Shown here: positions 44,625 to 52,381 of the stretch, piece by piece
Layout: each line of letters starts with the position of its first letter
Numbering within the stretch: the first letter of the stretch is position 1
Assembly (NCBI RefSeq): GCF_024331145.1
Contig: NZ_JANDJO010000001.1
Location: forward strand, 434,001-498,000
Source: Shimia sp. CNT1-13L.2
Lineage (GTDB): Bacteria; Pseudomonadota; Alphaproteobacteria; Rhodobacterales; Rhodobacteraceae
Length of the DNA: 64,000 bases
Reading direction: 5' to 3'
Notes under the pieces: generated by a model
What the model saw: the letters and a program-made list of their open reading frames with translations, nothing else
Databases searched by the model: none
What the model was told of the DNA's origin: nothing
Made by a program: the position numbers and the translations under genes

Positions 44625-45503
44625 TCACTGCATCGACATATATGTCACGTCACCGTCACGCGGGCTCTGTTCCTGCCAATGGGTCCGGTTCAGCACCACC
44701 CCATCCGCCCGCACATGGGCAATCGCTTCGACGTCCACCTCGCCATAGGTCCAGCCCGCCTCGTTGAGCGTCCCTTCGGCGATCACGCCGGTCGCCGGAA
44801 AGCCGGTATCCGGCGGCCCGAACAGCCCGCCCATGCCGGTATTGACGTCCACCGCCTCCGACCAGTCCGCTGTGCCGACAAGCGAGGCCATCACCGTGAC
44901 ACACTGCTGTTCAAGCGCCCGTGCCATGGCCCCGATCCGAACCCGCCAGTAGCCGGAAAGCGCCTCGGTACAGCTGGGCACGAGAATCAGGTCGCATTCC
45001 GATATGGCACGCCCCAAAAGCGGGTATTCGCTGTCATAGCAGATCAGCACCCCGATCTTGCCCAGCGCGGTGTCAAACACCTTGAGCGGCCCGCCACCCA
45101 CCACGCCCCATATCTCGCGCTCGAAACGGGTCATGATCTGCTTGTCCTGATGATCCGCCTTGCCGTTCGGGGCAAAGAAATGCGCACGGTTCACCGGGCG
45201 CGCGCCACCGTCGAAGACGGGCGCCGACCCGCCCAGGATATGCACCCCGAATTCCCTTGCCAGGTGGGCATGCAGCGCGTTGGCATCCGCCATGCGATCC
45301 GAGACCGCATGCAGCGATTTTTCAAGATCCGCCGCCACCTCGGCCCCATCCAGCGTCGCCAGTTCCATCGCGGCATACTCGGGAAACACGAGAAGCTCGG
45401 CCCCGTGGCTCGCGGCCTCGTCCACCCAGCGGAAAACCTTGTCTTCGTACCCGGCCCAGCTGTCAAAGAAATCCAGCGGGTAGGCAGCTGTTGCAATCTT
45501 CAT
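44625..45503 (-). CDS. Carbon-nitrogen hydrolase (nitrilase superfamily)
   Basis: 292 residues. Catalytic triad Glu in VFPEYAAME, Lys in DKQIMTRFERE, Cys in GVLICYDSEYP. Closest in layout to the amidase branch (N-carbamoyl/amino acid amide type) and not the nitrile hydrolases. ATG at 45503, preceded by AGGTGGAG. Substrate unknown. Not part of the usual core block, so it is an insertion. Confidence 0.88.
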   Translation of the reverse strand: MKIATAAYPLDFFDSWAGYEDKVFRWVDEAASHGAELLVFPEYAAMELATLDGAEVAADLEKSLHAVSDRMADANALHAHLAREFGVHILGGSAPVFDGGARPVNRAHFFAPNGKADHQDKQIMTRFEREIWGVVGGGPLKVFDTALGKIGVLICYDSEYPLLGRAISECDLILVPSCTEALSGYWRVRIGAMARALEQQCVTVMASLVGTADWSEAVDVNTGMGGLFGPPDTGFPATGVIAEGTLNEAGWTYGEVDVEAIAHVRADGVVLNRTHWQEQSPRDGDVTYMSMQ

Positions 45504-45598
45504 GTCCATCTCCACCTGTTCGCCGACAATCCTATACCCGCCCCGGATATCTTGTCATCCACCGCCCGCCCTGGCCGCGCTGCCGGATGCCTCCGGCG

Positions 45599-45650
45599 GG
45601 AGTATTTTGCGTGCATTGAAAACCCGTCTTCAATGCACGCAAAATACTCC
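45599..45650. repeat. Long perfect inverted repeat between CN-hydrolase and GNAT genes
   Basis: Two 22-base arms (45599-45620 and 45629-45650), fully complementary, with an 8-base loop AACCCGTC. Arms start GGAGTATTTTGCG and end with CGCAAAATACTCC. It may be a terminator or a mobile repeat. See findings. Confidence 0.8.
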
Positions 45651-45698
45651 GGGGTGAGGTCGGCGCGGCAGCGCCGGCCGAGGGGCAACGCCCCTTTT

Positions 45699-46283
45699 TC
45701 AGAGATCGCGAATCCAGAACTGCAACGGCTTGCGGCTTTCCCCCGCATCCCCCAGATCCTTCCACGAGAACTCGGCAATCGCGCCCTCCAGCGGGACATA
45801 GCCGCGCTTCAGCCAGAACGGGTCCAGCGGCGCATAGTCGGCGGGACGCGTCGGATGATCCTTGGGGCGCACCACGCCGCAGAAGGCGGTCTTTTGGAAC
45901 CCGTGCTTGCGGGCATGGGCCTCGCGCGCATCAAAAAACGCGTGGCCGATCCCATGTCCACGGTACTCCGGCAACAGCACCGACTCGGCACAGTAGAAGA
46001 TTTCGCCAAGGTCCAGACCGGTATGGGCAAAGGCGGCGGCAAAGTCATCCGCGTGATCGGCCAGCGGCGTGCCTGTCGAGGCCCCCACTAGCCTGCTGCC
46101 GTCGAACGCCCCCACAAGCACCGCAAGATCGCTTTCGCGGTAGGTGTTCAGATAGCCGCGCTCATAGTCGAAATCGCCATCGTAGAGATAGGGAAAGGCC
46201 CGGAACACCGCGATCCGCAGCTGCGCCACATCATCCAGCGCCGCCTCGAGGGCCTCTCCCGTCAGAACCCGCGTCTCGATCAT
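45699..46283 (-). CDS. GNAT family N-acetyltransferase
   Basis: 194 residues. Acetyl-CoA-binding motif A is LLPEYRGHGIGHAFFDARE; the N-terminal strand and C-terminal strand patterns (RLVGASTGTPL, HGFQKTAFCGVV) fit. ATG at 46283 overlaps the SnoaL-like stop. Substrate unknown. Confidence 0.85.
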   Translation of the reverse strand: MIETRVLTGEALEAALDDVAQLRIAVFRAFPYLYDGDFDYERGYLNTYRESDLAVLVGAFDGSRLVGASTGTPLADHADDFAAAFAHTGLDLGEIFYCAESVLLPEYRGHGIGHAFFDAREAHARKHGFQKTAFCGVVRPKDHPTRPADYAPLDPFWLKRGYVPLEGAIAEFSWKDLGDAGESRKPLQFWIRDL

Positions 46284-46675
46284 GAGACCTGCGCAATCCA
46301 GTCGTTGAGGTTGTAGTAAGTGGTGACGCGGGTGATCTTGCCATCCTTCAGGCTCAGGAACCCGCCACCGGGCAGGCGATAGGTCTGCCCGTGCGCCTCC
46401 GGCAGGTCGCCATCGGTCTTGAGATAGGTACCGTTCACGATGAACTCGGCCGCCCCGCGGGTGCCATCCTCACTGACGAAGAACACCATGTCGGTCAGCT
46501 CTTCCTTGTAGCACTCGGACATATGGGCACAGAATTCGCCAAAGGCTTCCTTGCCATCCCGGCGGCTGCCCTCGTTCACGTCATGCACGAAATCATCCGA
46601 AAGGCAGGCCACCATGCCCGCGATATCACCCGCGTTGAAAGCCTCGTAATAGTTGCGAATGGTGTCGATGCTCAT
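46280..46675 (-). CDS. SnoaL/NTF2-like ketosteroid isomerase-related protein
   Basis: 131 residues, NTF2-like fold: MSIDTIRNYYEAFNAGDIAGMVACLSDDFVHDVNEGSRRDGKEAFGEF, then beta-strands with GGGFLSLKDGKITRVTTYYN. Binding pocket type, no catalytic role shown. ATG at 46675; translationally coupled with the GNAT gene downstream (ATGA). Confidence 0.82.
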   Translation of the reverse strand: MSIDTIRNYYEAFNAGDIAGMVACLSDDFVHDVNEGSRRDGKEAFGEFCAHMSECYKEELTDMVFFVSEDGTRGAAEFIVNGTYLKTDGDLPEAHGQTYRLPGGGFLSLKDGKITRVTTYYNLNDWIAQVS

Positions 46676-46776
46676 CTCGCGTCCCCGTCTGTTCAAACTT
46701 TCCGGAACCCTAGGGAGGATCGTCGCGATTCTGCCGCCGATTTGCGACAGGTTTCAGAACAAAAACCGCCTTGCTG

Positions 46777-47232
46777 TCAGGCGATCGGATCGCCCCAGCG
46801 TTCGGTCAGACGGGCGATGATCTCGTCGCGCGCCTGCCGGTAGGCCTCAAGCCTCGCATCGCGGGTCTCGCCCATGCCGCAGGGGTCCATGATCGGCCAG
46901 TATTCCAGCTCGCAATGGCTATAGCGCGTCAGGTCTTTTACCTCGCGCCGGCTTGCCGGCGTCAGCGCCACCACCAGATCGAAGGAAGAAATCGGATCGC
47001 CCCATTTCTCCATCTCTTCAAAGCTGCGCGACCGGTGGCGCGACAGTTCGACCCCGATCTCCTGGCACACCGAAATGGCAAAGCCATCGATCTCGAGGTC
47101 GTTCTTGATGCCGGCCGACTGCACATAGGTGTCCGTGCCGTAGAACTTTTTCATGATGCCTTCCGCCATCGGAGAGCGCACCGCGTTATGATCGCAGCAG
47201 AACAATACCGATTGGGGCAGCTCCACAGGCAC
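46777..47232 (-). CDS. Low-molecular-weight protein-tyrosine-phosphatase/ArsC-like
   Basis: 151 residues. The phosphatase loop is FCCDHNAVRSPMAEG, a variant of CxxxxxR(S/T) with the Asp near the C-terminus (PIMDPCGMG). Consistent with the gene usually found after UPF0262. GTG at 47232, which is 6 bp after the UPF0262 stop; GGGGG lies upstream. Confidence 0.88.
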   Translation of the reverse strand: MPVELPQSVLFCCDHNAVRSPMAEGIMKKFYGTDTYVQSAGIKNDLEIDGFAISVCQEIGVELSRHRSRSFEEMEKWGDPISSFDLVVALTPASRREVKDLTRYSHCELEYWPIMDPCGMGETRDARLEAYRQARDEIIARLTERWGDPIA

Positions 47233-47237
47233 GCGCG

Positions 47238-47717
47238 TCAGCCCCCGAAATGCAACACGCAGATCAGCGTGAACAGACGCCGCGAGGTGTCATGATCCAC
47301 CTCTGCCTTGCCTTCCAGGCGTTCGGTCAGGATGCGCGCTCCCTCGTTGTGGATACCGCGGCGGGCCATGTCGATGGTCTCGATCTGGCTCGGCGGCATG
47401 TTCTTCACCGCATCGTAATAGCTTTCGCAGATCGCCCAGTAATCCTTGACTACCTGACGGAACGGCGAGAGCGAGAGATGGAACTCCACGGCCTTCTCGC
47501 CGCTTTCGGTGTGCACGTCGAACACAAGACGCTTCTCGCGGATCGACAGCTCGACCTTGTAGGGGCCATCGGGCACCAGGCGATCATCGCGCTTGGGCAG
47601 GTCAAAGGTATTTTCTTCCAGAAGATCGAAGACAGCCACCTTGCGCTCCTGCTCGATCTCGGGCGTCGGCGGGGGCAGGTTACGGTCGTCAATTTCGATT
47701 TGGCTGATGCGGGACAT
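47238..47717 (-). CDS. UPF0262 family protein
   Basis: 159 residues, helix/strand pattern characteristic of UPF0262 (DDRNLPPPTPEIEQERKVAVFDLLEENTF, AVEFHLSLSPFRQVVKDYWAICESYYDAVK). Conserved next to hisD in alphaproteobacteria; function unknown. ATG at 47717. Confidence 0.93.
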   Translation of the reverse strand: MSRISQIEIDDRNLPPPTPEIEQERKVAVFDLLEENTFDLPKRDDRLVPDGPYKVELSIREKRLVFDVHTESGEKAVEFHLSLSPFRQVVKDYWAICESYYDAVKNMPPSQIETIDMARRGIHNEGARILTERLEGKAEVDHDTSRRLFTLICVLHFGG

Positions 47718-47794
47718 GGTTTTCTAAGGTTTCTACTCGCTCCGTTGACCTGCATGACTAACGGATGCAACGCATCTGGGCAACGCAGGAGTCA

Positions 47795-47822
47795 CGAAAC
47801 CCCGCTGCCTGCGACAGCGGGG
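47795..47822 (-). terminator. Intrinsic terminator after hisD
   Basis: CCCCGCTG and CAGCGGGG form an 8-bp stem, 7-base loop, with TTTCGT following on the minus strand; 25 bp past the hisD stop. It separates hisD from UPF0262. Confidence 0.55.
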
Positions 47823-47846
47823 CACTCTTTTGTCCCGTAACTGGGC

Positions 47847-49148
47847 TTACTTGTTCAACGCATCCAGCCGTGCGCGCACCGACAGGCCGTGCGCTTCGAG
47901 GCTCTCGCTGATCGCCAGCGTCTCGGCCGACGGGCCAATCGCGCGCAGGCTTTCCAGTGTCATCTTCGACAGCGTGGTGCGCTTGATGAAATCCATCACG
48001 CTCAAACCCGATGAGAACCGCGCAGAGCGGGCGGTCGGCAAGACGTGGTTCGGTCCGCCGACATAGTCACCAATCGCTTCCGGTGTGTACTGGCCAAGGA
48101 AGATCGCACCGGCATGGGTGATCTCTTCCGCCAGCCCGTCCGGATCAGCCACGCAAAGTTCAAGGTGCTCGGGCGCCACTCGGTTCGAAAGCTCTGCCGC
48201 CGTCGACAGGTCCGGCACGGTGATCACCGCGCCGAAATCGCGCCAGCTTGCCCCGGCAATGGCCCGCCGTTCCAGCGTCTCAAGGCGTTTGTCCACCGCA
48301 TCGGCCACGGCACGGCCAAAGCCCGCATCATCGGTGATCAGGATCGACTGCGCGCTTTCGTCGTGTTCTGCCTGGCTAAGCAAATCCAGCGCAATCCAGT
48401 CAGGATTGTTGTCCTTGTCGGCAATCACCAAGATTTCCGACGGCCCGGCAATCATGTCGATCCCGACCTTGCCAAACACCCGCCGCTTGGCCGCCGCCAC
48501 AAAGGCGTTGCCCGGTCCGGTGATCTTGTCGACCGGCTGAATGGTCTCGGTGCCATAGGCCAGTGCCGCCACCGCCTGCGCCCCGCCAATGCGATAGACC
48601 TCGTCCACACCCGCAAGCCGCGCCGCCAGCAACACCAGCGGGTTGGCCACACCATCCGGCGTCGGCACCACGATGGCCAGACGCGCAACACCCGCCACCT
48701 TGGCCGGGATCGCATTCATCAGAACCGACGACGGATAAGACGCAAGACCACCCGGCACATAAAGCCCCGCTGCCGACACCGGCGTCCAGCGCCAGCCAAG
48801 CGTCGCCCCGCTCTCATCGGTCCAGCTGGCATCTTCGGGCATCTGGCGTTCGTGATAGGCCCGGATCCTGTCTGCCGCCAATTCCAGCGCCGCGCGATCC
48901 GCCTCCGAAACCTCCGCACAATAGGCGTCGATCTCGGCCTCGGAGAACCGCAGCGTCTCGGGCGTCAGATCAAGCCGGTCAAACTTCGAGGTCAGCTCGA
49001 TCACCGCCGCATCGCCCCGATCACGCACATCGGCGATGATCTCGGCCACCACCGCGTCCACGTCCGGGCTGTCTTCCCGCTTGGCCCCCAGAAGGGTCTG
49101 GAAGCTGGCTTCGAAATCGGCTGCGGTCGCATCGAGGAATACGGGCAT
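47847..49148 (-). CDS. hisD: Histidinol dehydrogenase
   Basis: 433 residues, full length. Signature GPGNAFVAAAKRRVFGKVGIDMIAGPSEILVIADKDNNPDWIALDLLSQAEHDESAQSILIT, and GGLASYPSSVLMNAIPAKVAGV and APEHLELCVADP. It catalyses the two-step NAD-dependent oxidation of histidinol to histidine. ATG at 49148 has AAGGAGA. Confidence 0.97.
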   Translation of the reverse strand: MPVFLDATAADFEASFQTLLGAKREDSPDVDAVVAEIIADVRDRGDAAVIELTSKFDRLDLTPETLRFSEAEIDAYCAEVSEADRAALELAADRIRAYHERQMPEDASWTDESGATLGWRWTPVSAAGLYVPGGLASYPSSVLMNAIPAKVAGVARLAIVVPTPDGVANPLVLLAARLAGVDEVYRIGGAQAVAALAYGTETIQPVDKITGPGNAFVAAAKRRVFGKVGIDMIAGPSEILVIADKDNNPDWIALDLLSQAEHDESAQSILITDDAGFGRAVADAVDKRLETLERRAIAGASWRDFGAVITVPDLSTAAELSNRVAPEHLELCVADPDGLAEEITHAGAIFLGQYTPEAIGDYVGGPNHVLPTARSARFSSGLSVMDFIKRTTLSKMTLESLRAIGPSAETLAISESLEAHGLSVRARLDALNK

Positions 49149-49230
49149 GGCGGGGTCTCCTTTGACTGCGCTCCTTACCCGCGCACAGCCCCGCTCTCAA
49201 GTCTTTCCCGCAAAGGCGCGTCGCAAGGCC

Positions 49231-49719
49231 CTACCGGCCCCGCCCCAGCGCCCAGATACCAAGCCCGGCACACATGAGTGTCACCCCCGACACCACGGTC
49301 CGGGCAATGTTCCAGACCTGCCAGGTTTCGGAATAGCTGCGCCACACCTGGGCGGCATCCGGGGAAGACGGTTCAACCAGCGCCAGCGCCTCGTTCATCG
49401 GCACATTGACGGAGACGGTCAAGATCAGCCCCCCGACCAGATAGACCAGCCCGCCCAACCCGAAACTCAGCGCCGCAAGACGATGGCGACGCGACAGCGC
49501 CGCAGTGATCAGGAGAACGAAAGGTGTGCCAAAGAACGCCGGCGCGAAGACCGCATTGCGCACCGAGGCATTCATCCCCTGCATTGCGGCGATTGCGACC
49601 TCTGGTGCGATCTGGTCCAGACCCCACATGGTCGAGCAAACCCAGGCGTAGAAGAACCCGAAAATGGCACCGGACAACAGAAGCGACAGTCCGGCAAAAA
49701 CAGGCAAAAGAATCGGCAT
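49231..49719 (-). CDS. DUF1772 (anthrone-oxygenase-like) membrane protein
   Basis: 162 residues with four hydrophobic segments (ILLPVFAGLSLLLSGAIFGFFYAWV, FFGTPFVLLITAALS, LGGLVYLVGGLILTV, VVSGVTLMCAGLGIWALG) and the VNVPMNEAL motif of DUF1772. ATG at 49719, annotated start earlier in frame (49803) lacks the membrane start. Function unknown. Confidence 0.82.
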   Translation of the reverse strand: MPILLPVFAGLSLLLSGAIFGFFYAWVCSTMWGLDQIAPEVAIAAMQGMNASVRNAVFAPAFFGTPFVLLITAALSRRHRLAALSFGLGGLVYLVGGLILTVSVNVPMNEALALVEPSSPDAAQVWRSYSETWQVWNIARTVVSGVTLMCAGLGIWALGRGR

Positions 49720-49821
49720 TGAAATGACTCCACAATTTAAACAATCAACAACTGGTACGCATGGCCCAGAGTTTTCCGGCGCACCGAACGGTGAATTAAT
49801 CACGAAAAATTCGAAACCCGC

Positions 49822-49860
49822 ACCTCCGCAATACCGACATAATACCGACGTGGCACCGAC
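49822..49860. repeat. Helically phased ACCGAC repeat, copy 2
   Basis: ACCG at 49833, 49844 and 49855, 11 bp apart, with ACCT at 49822 on the same phase. Matches 7986-8024. Lies between two genes. Confidence 0.6.
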
Positions 49861-49908
49861 GTTGAAAACCCGCCGATACCCGCCGTTAATCTATTGATTC
49901 GAAAGCGC

Positions 49909-50385
49909 CTATTCGTGCGTCGGGGCCTTGCCCGACGGGGCAAGATACGGACGTGTCACATCCTTCAACGTGACCTCCAGCGCCTCGACCGACAGGCGGA
50001 TCGCACCGTCTCCGGCCAGCGTCAGGATCACCTCTCCGTCGGCATCCTCACCGGCCTCGAACGCCATCGACAGCACCGACAGGATCATGTCCTTCTCGCT
50101 GCGGTCCACGCCCTGGCTTGCGACACGCATCACGTTGTCGACCACCAGCACCGATTGCACGCGCTCAACCGGACGTCCGCGCTGCTCGGCAACCGGCTTG
50201 TCCTCCCAGCGGAACCGGTTGAGAAGCAAGGCGAATTTCCGCTCTGCCGCGATCCAGCGCATCTCGGTCACGGGGAAAACCGCATCCTGCACCAGCGACG
50301 AAATCACCTGCAGGTCATCCCCGTCCAGCGCCCCAAGGTTCAGGGGCGCTTCACCACCGTCTTCGAATTTTGCATCCTGGCTCAT
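49909..50385 (-). CDS. DUF2948 family protein
   Basis: 158 residues, beta-rich, sequence pattern typical of DUF2948 (DDLQVISSLVQDAVFPVTEMRW, FALLLNRFRWED, GGEVILTLAGDGAIRLSVEALEVTLKDVTRPY). Conserved between murA and hisD in alphaproteobacteria; function unknown. ATG at 50385 shares a base with the murA stop (TGATG). Confidence 0.92.
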   Translation of the reverse strand: MSQDAKFEDGGEAPLNLGALDGDDLQVISSLVQDAVFPVTEMRWIAAERKFALLLNRFRWEDKPVAEQRGRPVERVQSVLVVDNVMRVASQGVDRSEKDMILSVLSMAFEAGEDADGEVILTLAGDGAIRLSVEALEVTLKDVTRPYLAPSGKAPTHE

Positions 50386-51653
50386 CAGGCCTTCACCCGT
50401 TCGATATGGGCGCCCAGCGCACCCAGTTTCTCTTCCACGCGCTCATAGCCACGGTCGAGGTGATAGACACGGTTGACGATGGTCTCGCCCTCCGCCGCCA
50501 TCGCCGCAAGGATCAGCGAAACACTGGCCCGCAGGTCCGTCGCCATCACCGGCGCGCCCTTCAGACGTTCGACACCATGCACCGTCGCCGTACCGCCATG
50601 CACCTCGATATTGGCCCCCATCCGCGTCAGCTCGGGGGCGTGCATGAACCTGTTTTCAAAGATTTTTTCCTCAAGAACCGACGTGCCCTCGGCGGTGCAC
50701 ATCAGCGCCATCATCTGGGCCTGAAGGTCGGTCGGGAAGCCCGGGAACGGCTCGGTGGTGACATCCACCGCCTTCACCCGCCCGTTCTTGCGGCTCACCT
50801 TCAACCCTCGTGCGGTTTCTTCAATCGAGATGCCCGCCTCGTCCAGTTTCTCGCAGAACGATCCCACCAACTCGATCCGTCCGCCGAGGCATTCCACCTC
50901 GCCGCCACAGATCGCCGGAGCCAGCATGTAGGTACCCAGTTCGATACGGTCCGTCACCACCTCATGAGTCGCGCCATGCAGACGATCAACGCCCTGAATT
51001 TCGATCCGGCTGGTGCCGTCGCCCTCGATCTGCGCGCCCATCGCCCGCAGGCATTTGGCAAGGTCCACGATCTCCGGCTCACGCGCCGCGTTGTGCAGCA
51101 CCGTGGTGCCCTTGGCCAACGTCGCCGCCATGAGGATGTTTTCGGTCGCCCCCACCGAAGCAAACGCAAGGGTGATCTCCGCGCCCTTCAGACCACCGGA
51201 CGGTGCCTTGGCGTGAAGGTAACCATCTTTGAGTTCAATCTCCGCACCCAGGGCTTCAAGCCCGTGAATGTGCAAATCCATCGGCCGCGCCCCGATCGCA
51301 CAGCCACCCGGCAGCGATACAACCGCCTGCCCCAGCCGCGCCAGCATCGGCCCAAGAACAAGGTTCGAGGCCCGCATCTTGCGCACGATGTCATAGTCGG
51401 CCACGTGGTTGTCGAGGTCATGGCTCGACATGGCCAGAACCTTGCCGTCCTGAAGGCTCGAAACTTCGGCCCCGAGCGAGCCCAGAAGCTCGGTCATTGT
51501 CTTGATGTCACTAAGGCGCGGCGCATTGGTCAGCGTCAGCGGATCTTCGCTCAGAAGCGTCGCCGGCATCAGGGTCAGACAGGCATTCTTGGCCCCGGCA
51601 ATCGGAATTTGCCCGCTCAGCGGCCCGTTGCCGCGTACAATAATCGAATCCAT
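50385..51653 (-). CDS. murA: UDP-N-acetylglucosamine 1-carboxyvinyltransferase
   Basis: 422 residues. The first catalytic Lys/Asn ([10 protein letters not shown]) and the loop around the fosfomycin-target position are visible; here the loop reads [16 protein letters not shown], with Cys present at the expected place. Committed step of peptidoglycan synthesis. ATG at 51653. Confidence 0.96.
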   Translation of the reverse strand: MDSIIVRGNGPLSGQIPIAGAKNACLTLMPATLLSEDPLTLTNAPRLSDIKTMTELLGSLGAEVSSLQDGKVLAMSSHDLDNHVADYDIVRKMRASNLVLGPMLARLGQAVVSLPGGCAIGARPMDLHIHGLEALGAEIELKDGYLHAKAPSGGLKGAEITLAFASVGATENILMAATLAKGTTVLHNAAREPEIVDLAKCLRAMGAQIEGDGTSRIEIQGVDRLHGATHEVVTDRIELGTYMLAPAICGGEVECLGGRIELVGSFCEKLDEAGISIEETARGLKVSRKNGRVKAVDVTTEPFPGFPTDLQAQMMALMCTAEGTSVLEEKIFENRFMHAPELTRMGANIEVHGGTATVHGVERLKGAPVMATDLRASVSLILAAMAAEGETIVNRVYHLDRGYERVEEKLGALGAHIERVKA

Positions 51654-51658
51654 CTGCT

Positions 51659-51823
51659 CTAACCTTCTTCGTTCTCGCCGGTGCTGTTTTCGTCGACTTG
51701 TACCGCCCGGGCACGCGCCTGGGCCTTTCTACGGCCCATATTGGCCTTCAAGGCCGCCTTGAGGCGATCTTCGCGCGAAAGCTGCTTGGGCTTTTGTTTA
51801 TTGGGGGATGCGTCACGTTCCAT
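51659..51823 (-). CDS. Small basic conserved hypothetical
   Basis: 54 residues ([40 protein letters not shown]), charged and basic. ATG at 51823 with GGAAAGG just upstream; ATG at 51838 has none. It is five bp from murA, same strand, so likely in the same transcript. Function unknown. Confidence 0.5.
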   Translation of the reverse strand: MERDASPNKQKPKQLSREDRLKAALKANMGRRKAQARARAVQVDENSTGENEEG

Positions 51824-51909
51824 GCCCTTTCCATACATTAGGTAAAAAAAACCGTCCAGATGGGGTTGCGCCCTATGAACTTTGAGTCTAAATCCCGCGC
51901 CACGGTAAC

Positions 51910-51984
51910 GCTGCTGTAGCTCAGTGGTAGAGCGCACCCTTGGTAAGGGTGAGGTCGGGAGTTCAATCCTCCCCAGCAGCACCA
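51910..51984 (+). tRNA. tRNA-Thr (anticodon GGT)
   Basis: Acceptor GCTGCTG/CAGCAGC, D arm GCTCAGTGGTAGAGC, anticodon stem CACCC/GGGTG with loop TTGGTAA (GGT), T arm with GTTCAATCC, CCA encoded. Confidence 0.95.
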
Positions 51985-52381
51985 TCTCCCCAACATCTTG
52001 AATTTGCTTGGTTCGGGCATGGTGCACCTGCATCCGCCGATACGTCACGTCACTCTCCCTTTGGTTTGACGCAACACTCCCCGACATGCGCCTCTTGCGG
52101 TCAGGACGAGACCAAAATGCCCGAATTCAAGACTCTTCGAATCGATCAGGACCAGACCAATATCGGCATAGCGCAAAGACAGCCCACCATTCCCTAACGA
52201 GATGAGGCCCGCGCACTTATCCGGGAAATGGAGGGCAAATCACCGTCGGAAACCTGAAGCCAGTCGCCATATCGCCTTGCCGCCGCGTCACACATTCCGA
52301 TTTTGATACATATCACGGAAACCTTCCTGCGCAGGAAGTATAATAGTGGCGCGCGGACCTCACATCTTAGGGAGGCACGAC
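51985..52381. other. Non-coding stretch before the RTX gene
   Basis: About 400 bp, no supported gene. Only the RTX ribosome site (GGGAGGCACGAC) at its end is clear. Confidence 0.4.

Noticed and set aside
43983-46091. A 702-codon plus-strand frame
   Set aside because: It crosses maf, infA, the hydrolase and GNAT genes in antisense; high GC gives long shadow frames.
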